Made by a program: the position numbers and the translations under genes. From positions 1 through 47,987 of the forward strand of contig NZ_ATHI01000010.1 in the NCBI RefSeq assembly GCF_000422245.1: a stretch of DNA of 47,987 nucleotides, written 5' to 3'. Positions 44,677 to 47,987 of this stretch are shown here, piece after piece. This DNA comes from Alkalidesulfovibrio alkalitolerans DSM 16529 (GTDB lineage: Bacteria; Desulfobacterota; Desulfovibrionia; Desulfovibrionales; Desulfovibrionaceae). The notes beneath the pieces are model-generated. The model ran no database searches. It had not been told where the DNA came from and saw nothing but the letters and a program-made list of their open reading frames with translations. Numbering within the stretch: the first letter of the stretch is position 1; every line of letters begins with the position of its first letter.

Positions 44677-45835
44677 AGCAACCGTTACGACACCCCCGCG
44701 CCTGCTCTTCGTGGTGGCCGAGGACTATTACTTCTGGTCCCACCGCCTGCACCTTGCCCGCGCCTGCCGCGAGGCCGGAGCCGAGGTGCACGTGGCCTCG
44801 GCCATGAACGCCTGCCGCGAGCACATCGAGGCCGAGGGCTTTATCGCCCATCACCTGCCCTTCGATCGCGCGGGCCTGAATCCCCTGCGCGAGGCCTCGT
44901 GCGTCGTGGCGATCGCGCGTCTCCTGCGCGCGGTGCGACCCGATCTGGCCCACCTCGTGGCCATCAAGCCCATCCTTTACGGCGCGCTGGCCGCACGCCT
45001 GGCGGGCGATCCTTCCCTGGTCGCGGCCGTGGCGGGCATGGGCTTCGTCTTTCTGCCCGGCGGCCGCAAGCGGCGCGTGCTGCGCTTCGTGGCCGAGAAG
45101 TGGTATCGCCTGTTTCTCAAGGGGCGGCCCAATGTGCGGCTGCTGGTGCAAAACCCCGACGACAAAACCCACTTCCTGTCCCACGGCCTGATCGATCCGG
45201 GGCAAGTGGACATTGTGCCCGGCTCCGGCGTTGACACCGGACGTTTCACTCCCGCGCCCGAGCCCGTGGACGGCCCGGTGCGGGTTTTGACCCATTCGCG
45301 CATGCTCTGGGACAAGGGCATCGGCGTGCTCGTGGAGGCGGCCGGGATTTTGGCCGCGCGCGGCCTGGAGATGGAATTTCTGCTCGCGGGCGAGCCCGAT
45401 CCCAAGAACCCGGCCGCCATCAGCCCCGAGACCCTGGCCGCCTGGGACGGAAAGGACGGCGTGCGCGTCCTTGGCCGCCGCGCGGACATCCCCGAGCTTC
45501 TCGCATCCTGCCACATCGCCTGCCTGCCCTCGTTTCGCGAGGGGCTGCCGCTCTCGCTCATCGAGTCGGCCGCGGCCGGACGGCCGCTCGTCTCCACGGA
45601 CGTGCCCGGCTGCCGCGAGATCTGCCGCCACGGCGAAAACGGTCTCCTGGCCGAGATCCGCGATCCGGTCTCACTGGCCGACAACCTCGAACGGCTGGCG
45701 CGCGACCCCGAACTTCGCCGCGCCTTCGGGGCCAAAAGCCGCGAAATAGCCGAGAACATCTTCTCCAAGGAGGCCGTGGTGGCCCGGACCTTCGACGTGT
45801 ACCGGCGGCTGTTGCGTGGAGCGTGGCCCGCATGA
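44669..45835 (+). CDS. Family 4 glycosyltransferase
   Basis: A 388-residue GT-B fold transferase. The N-terminal domain starts LFVVAEDYYFWSHRLHLARA, and the donor-binding domain has SFREGLPLSLIESAAAGRPL with the E-x7-E pattern of GT4. The ATG at 44669 overlaps the previous stop by eight bases, and its own stop overlaps the next ATG (ATGA). The position next to an epimerase and a polyprenyl-phosphate sugar transferase suggests an O-antigen or capsule step. Confidence 0.93.
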   Translation: MTEATVTTPPRLLFVVAEDYYFWSHRLHLARACREAGAEVHVASAMNACREHIEAEGFIAHHLPFDRAGLNPLREASCVVAIARLLRAVRPDLAHLVAIKPILYGALAARLAGDPSLVAAVAGMGFVFLPGGRKRRVLRFVAEKWYRLFLKGRPNVRLLVQNPDDKTHFLSHGLIDPGQVDIVPGSGVDTGRFTPAPEPVDGPVRVLTHSRMLWDKGIGVLVEAAGILAARGLEMEFLLAGEPDPKNPAAISPETLAAWDGKDGVRVLGRRADIPELLASCHIACLPSFREGLPLSLIESAAAGRPLVSTDVPGCREICRHGENGLLAEIRDPVSLADNLERLARDPELRRAFGAKSREIAENIFSKEAVVARTFDVYRRLLRGAWPA

Positions 45836-46824
45836 GCGCGGCAGGGGCGAAGCTTCACATGGCCGTGACCGGCGCGGCCGGATTCGTGGGCCGGGCCGTG
45901 TGCGCCGAGCTTTTGGCGCGCGGGCACGAGGTCACGGCCCTGACGCGCTCGGCGGACGCGCGGACTTCCGGGCATCTACCCGAGGGCGTGCGCGAGCGCG
46001 CCGTGGGCGATCTGGCCATGCCCCAGGGGCTGGCCGAGGCGCTGCGCGGCGTGTCCGTGGTCGTGCATCTCGCGGCGCGGGTGCACCGCATGCGCGAGGA
46101 CGCCTCCGACCCCCTGGCCGCGCACCGCGCCGCCAACCGCGACCTGACCCTGGCCCTGGCGCGCGAGGCCGCGGCCCAAGGCGTGCGCCGCCTGGTCTTT
46201 TGCTCCACGGTCAAGGTGCTGGGCGAGCGCACCGCGCCGGGCCGCCCGTTTCGCGACGACGACCCGCCCGCACCCGAAGACCCGTATGCCGTGAGCAAGC
46301 GCGAGGCCGAGGAAGGGCTCTTCGCCATGGATCGCGAAGGCGTGATCGAGGCCGTGGCCGTGCGGCCGACCCTGGTCGTGGGTCCGGGCGCTGGCGGCAA
46401 CCTGGCGCGGCTGGCTGCGGCCGTGGCGCGCGGGCTGCCGCTGCCGCTTGGGCTGGCGAATAACCGCCGAAGCCTCGTCTCGCTGCCCAACCTGGCCCTG
46501 GCCCTGGCCCTGGCCGCCGAGCACGAGGCCGCGCCCGGCAAGGCCTATCTCGTGCGCGACGACCGCGACATCTCCACGGCCGAACTGTGCCGCCTGCTGG
46601 GCGAGGGCATGGGGCGGTCGGCCAGACTCTTGCCCGTGCCGCCGGGCCTGATCTCGTTCCTGGCGAGGCTCGCGGGCAAGGGCGCGGCCTGCGGCCGCCT
46701 TTTGGGCGACCTGTGCGTGGACGACGCGCGCATCCGGGCCGAACTCGGCTACACCCCGCTCGCGGACCTTGGCGAGAGCGTACGCGCCATGGGCCGGGCC
46801 TTTGCCGCCGGAGGCCGCTCATGA
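45832..46824 (+). CDS. NAD-dependent sugar epimerase/dehydratase
   Basis: A 330-residue SDR protein. NAD binding is by VTGAAGFVGRAV (about 15-26), the serine is in FCSTVKVLGE and the catalytic pair is in EDPYAVSKREAE. The C-terminal half (SLVSLPNLALALALAAEHEA) matches the WbpV-like group of UDP-sugar epimerases. This group is often next to a WecA/WbpL-like transferase, as here (overlap of four bases), and would supply its UDP-sugar. Confidence 0.92.
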   Translation: MSAAGAKLHMAVTGAAGFVGRAVCAELLARGHEVTALTRSADARTSGHLPEGVRERAVGDLAMPQGLAEALRGVSVVVHLAARVHRMREDASDPLAAHRAANRDLTLALAREAAAQGVRRLVFCSTVKVLGERTAPGRPFRDDDPPAPEDPYAVSKREAEEGLFAMDREGVIEAVAVRPTLVVGPGAGGNLARLAAAVARGLPLPLGLANNRRSLVSLPNLALALALAAEHEAAPGKAYLVRDDRDISTAELCRLLGEGMGRSARLLPVPPGLISFLARLAGKGAACGRLLGDLCVDDARIRAELGYTPLADLGESVRAMGRAFAAGGRS

Positions 46825-47804
46825 GCTGGTCCCTGGCCGCCGGGCTCTTCGTCCTGGCCCTGATGTGCGGGCTTGCGGCCACGCGGCTGGTGCTCGGCTA
46901 CGCCTCGCGCTGCCTGCTCGACATCCCTTGCGGCCGCAGCTCGCACACCGCGCCCACGCCGCGCGGCGGCGGCCTTGGCTTCCTTTTGTCTTTCGCGGCC
47001 GTGGCGCTCGTCCTGCGCGGCCTTGCGCCCGAGGCCGCCCGTCCCGACCCCCTGCCCCTGCTGCTCGCGGCCGCGCCGTTGGCCTTCGCGGGCTGGCTGG
47101 ACGACAAGCGCGGCTTGTCGCGCCGCGCGCGCTCGCTGGTGCAGTTCGCCTGCGCCACGGCGCTCGTGGCCTGGCTCGGCGCGCCCCAGATGCTCACGCA
47201 GATCATGCCGCACGCGGCGGCCTTCGTCCTGTGCGTGGTCGCGGCCGTGGCCGTAATCAACTTCACCAACTTCATGGACGGCATGGACGGCTTCGTGGCC
47301 GGGGTGTCCGTGGTCATCCTGCTCTTCGCGGGCGCGGCCTTCGCGGCCCCGCTGTGGTGGGCCCTGGCCGGGGCGGTGGCGGGTTTCCTGTTCTTCAACT
47401 GGCATCCGGCGCGCATCTTCATGGGCGACGTGGGCAGCACCGCGCTCGGACTTTTCCTGTGCGCGGCCTTCCTGGCTCCGGCCGCCGGGCCGGACTTCTC
47501 CTGGCCCATGATGGCCGTGGGCCTGCCGCTTTTCGGCGACGCCCTCTACACCCTGGCGCGCCGCGCCCTGCGCCGTGAAAACGTCCTCAATGCCCACCAC
47601 AGTCACGTCTATCAGCGGCTGATGCGCTCAGGCCTCGGCCACGACGCCGTGGCCCTGCGCTACGTGGGATTGAGCGCCGCATGCGGCCTGCTCGGCCTGG
47701 CCGGGGCGACCGGCGCGCTCGCCGCGCTCTTGGCCTGCCTCGCGGGCCTCGTCGCGGCCGAGCTGCGCTGCGCGCGGGCCGACGTGCCCTTCACCAAGTC
47801 TTGA
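46821..47804 (+). CDS. Polyprenyl-phosphate sugar-1-phosphate transferase, WecA/WbpL family
   Basis: A 327-residue membrane enzyme with about ten membrane segments. It moves a sugar phosphate from UDP-sugar onto undecaprenyl phosphate to start O-antigen or a similar glycan. Family motifs: GWLDDKRGL, INFTNFMDGMDGFVAG, RIFMGDVGSTALG and the cytoplasmic HHSHVYQRLMRSG. Its partner epimerase overlaps upstream. The WbpL-like ending (HSHVYQ) favours O-antigen initiation over peptidoglycan MraY. Confidence 0.94.
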   Translation: MSWSLAAGLFVLALMCGLAATRLVLGYASRCLLDIPCGRSSHTAPTPRGGGLGFLLSFAAVALVLRGLAPEAARPDPLPLLLAAAPLAFAGWLDDKRGLSRRARSLVQFACATALVAWLGAPQMLTQIMPHAAAFVLCVVAAVAVINFTNFMDGMDGFVAGVSVVILLFAGAAFAAPLWWALAGAVAGFLFFNWHPARIFMGDVGSTALGLFLCAAFLAPAAGPDFSWPMMAVGLPLFGDALYTLARRALRRENVLNAHHSHVYQRLMRSGLGHDAVALRYVGLSAACGLLGLAGATGALAALLACLAGLVAAELRCARADVPFTKS

Positions 47805-47842
47805 ACGAGCTGTTCAAAAACCATCCAGCACGGCAAAAACGC

Positions 47843-47869
47843 CAGGCGGGCAGGCTGCAAACCCGCCTG
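47843..47869 (+). terminator. Stem-loop after the polysaccharide genes
   Basis: CAGGCGGG (47843-47850) and CCCGCCTG (47862-47869) form an eight-pair stem with an eleven-base loop. A second small hairpin, TTGAAC and GTTCAA (47801-47817), overlaps the preceding stop codon. No T-run follows, so the terminator call is tentative. Confidence 0.35.
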
Positions 47870-47932
47870 CGCACTGCCTAAAGGCGTGCTGCAACCTCTT
47901 CGCATGCGGCTGTTCACAAGCCTCGTCTCTCG

Positions 47933-47987
47933 GGCCGCATAAGAAAAGCTCCAGAGGCAAGGCGCGGAAAAGATTCAAGCCCTCGCG
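47933..47987 (+). repeat. Dispersed hairpin repeat, partial copy C cut by the window edge
   Basis: From GGCCG at 47933 the sequence follows copy A (- strand) and copy B (+ strand): AAAAGCTCC, then GCAAGGCGC, AAAAG, TTCAAGCC and CGCG. It is more diverged than copies A and B. The window ends before the second arm, so length cannot be given. Confidence 0.6.

Overview
The window looks like chromosomal DNA from a GC-rich, motile, Gram-negative anaerobe, most likely a Desulfovibrio-like member of the Desulfobacterota. The support is the fmt-DUF116-rsmB order, a four-subunit 2-oxoacid:ferredoxin oxidoreductase operon, a motA-motB-motB-fliL-fliN-fliO-fliP-fliQ cluster, lipoprotein lytic transglycosylases and an O-antigen initiation block. 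This is inferred from gene content only; no species can be named. I found no rRNA, tRNA, CRISPR array or transposase.

Layout. 1-3.1 kb: a solitary AAA ATPase, an MltC-like transglycosylase and a MarC-family membrane protein. 3.2-10.2 kb: a translation block on the + strand (hisS, aspS, def, fmt, DUF116, rsmB). 10.2-13.4 kb: a segregation block with parA and parB on the - strand, an oppositely oriented zinc-ribbon gene between them, a perfect parS palindrome just upstream of parA, and a STAS protein and a DUF1992 protein downstream of parB. 13.5-19.4 kb: a lower-GC UDP-glucuronate epimerase, a slipin/NfeD protease pair, coaBC with an unrecognised partner, and a lipoprotein. 19.5-23.3 kb: queA and the oxidoreductase operon, closed by a clear terminator. 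23.3-26.2 kb: a gene-poor, largely AT-rich stretch with aroE in its middle. 26.2-28.9 kb: mltD and rlmB. 29.0-33.9 kb: the flagellar export and motor operon on the - strand. 33.9-38.6 kb: yggS, era, topA and a lone response regulator. 38.6-43.1 kb: a MerR-like coiled-coil protein, nadE, threonine aldolase and a flavin-binding protein. 43.2-47.8 kb: tightly overlapping glycosyltransferase, epimerase and polyprenyl-phosphate sugar transferase genes for surface polysaccharide.

The most unusual signal is a dispersed hairpin-forming repeat of about 125 bp. Complete copies lie at 28878-28999 and 42551-42676 (opposite orientations), and a partial copy runs off the right edge at 47933-47987. At both complete copies the repeat arm supplies the final codons and stop codon of the gene reading into it (rlmB and the flavin-binding protein), so both proteins end in Gly-Arg-stop. 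Other points of interest are the parS site with its adjacent hairpin, the zinc-ribbon gene with its own promoter and terminator inside the par locus, a duplicated peptide at the FliN N-terminus, two different MotB-like proteins, and the AT-rich flanks of aroE.
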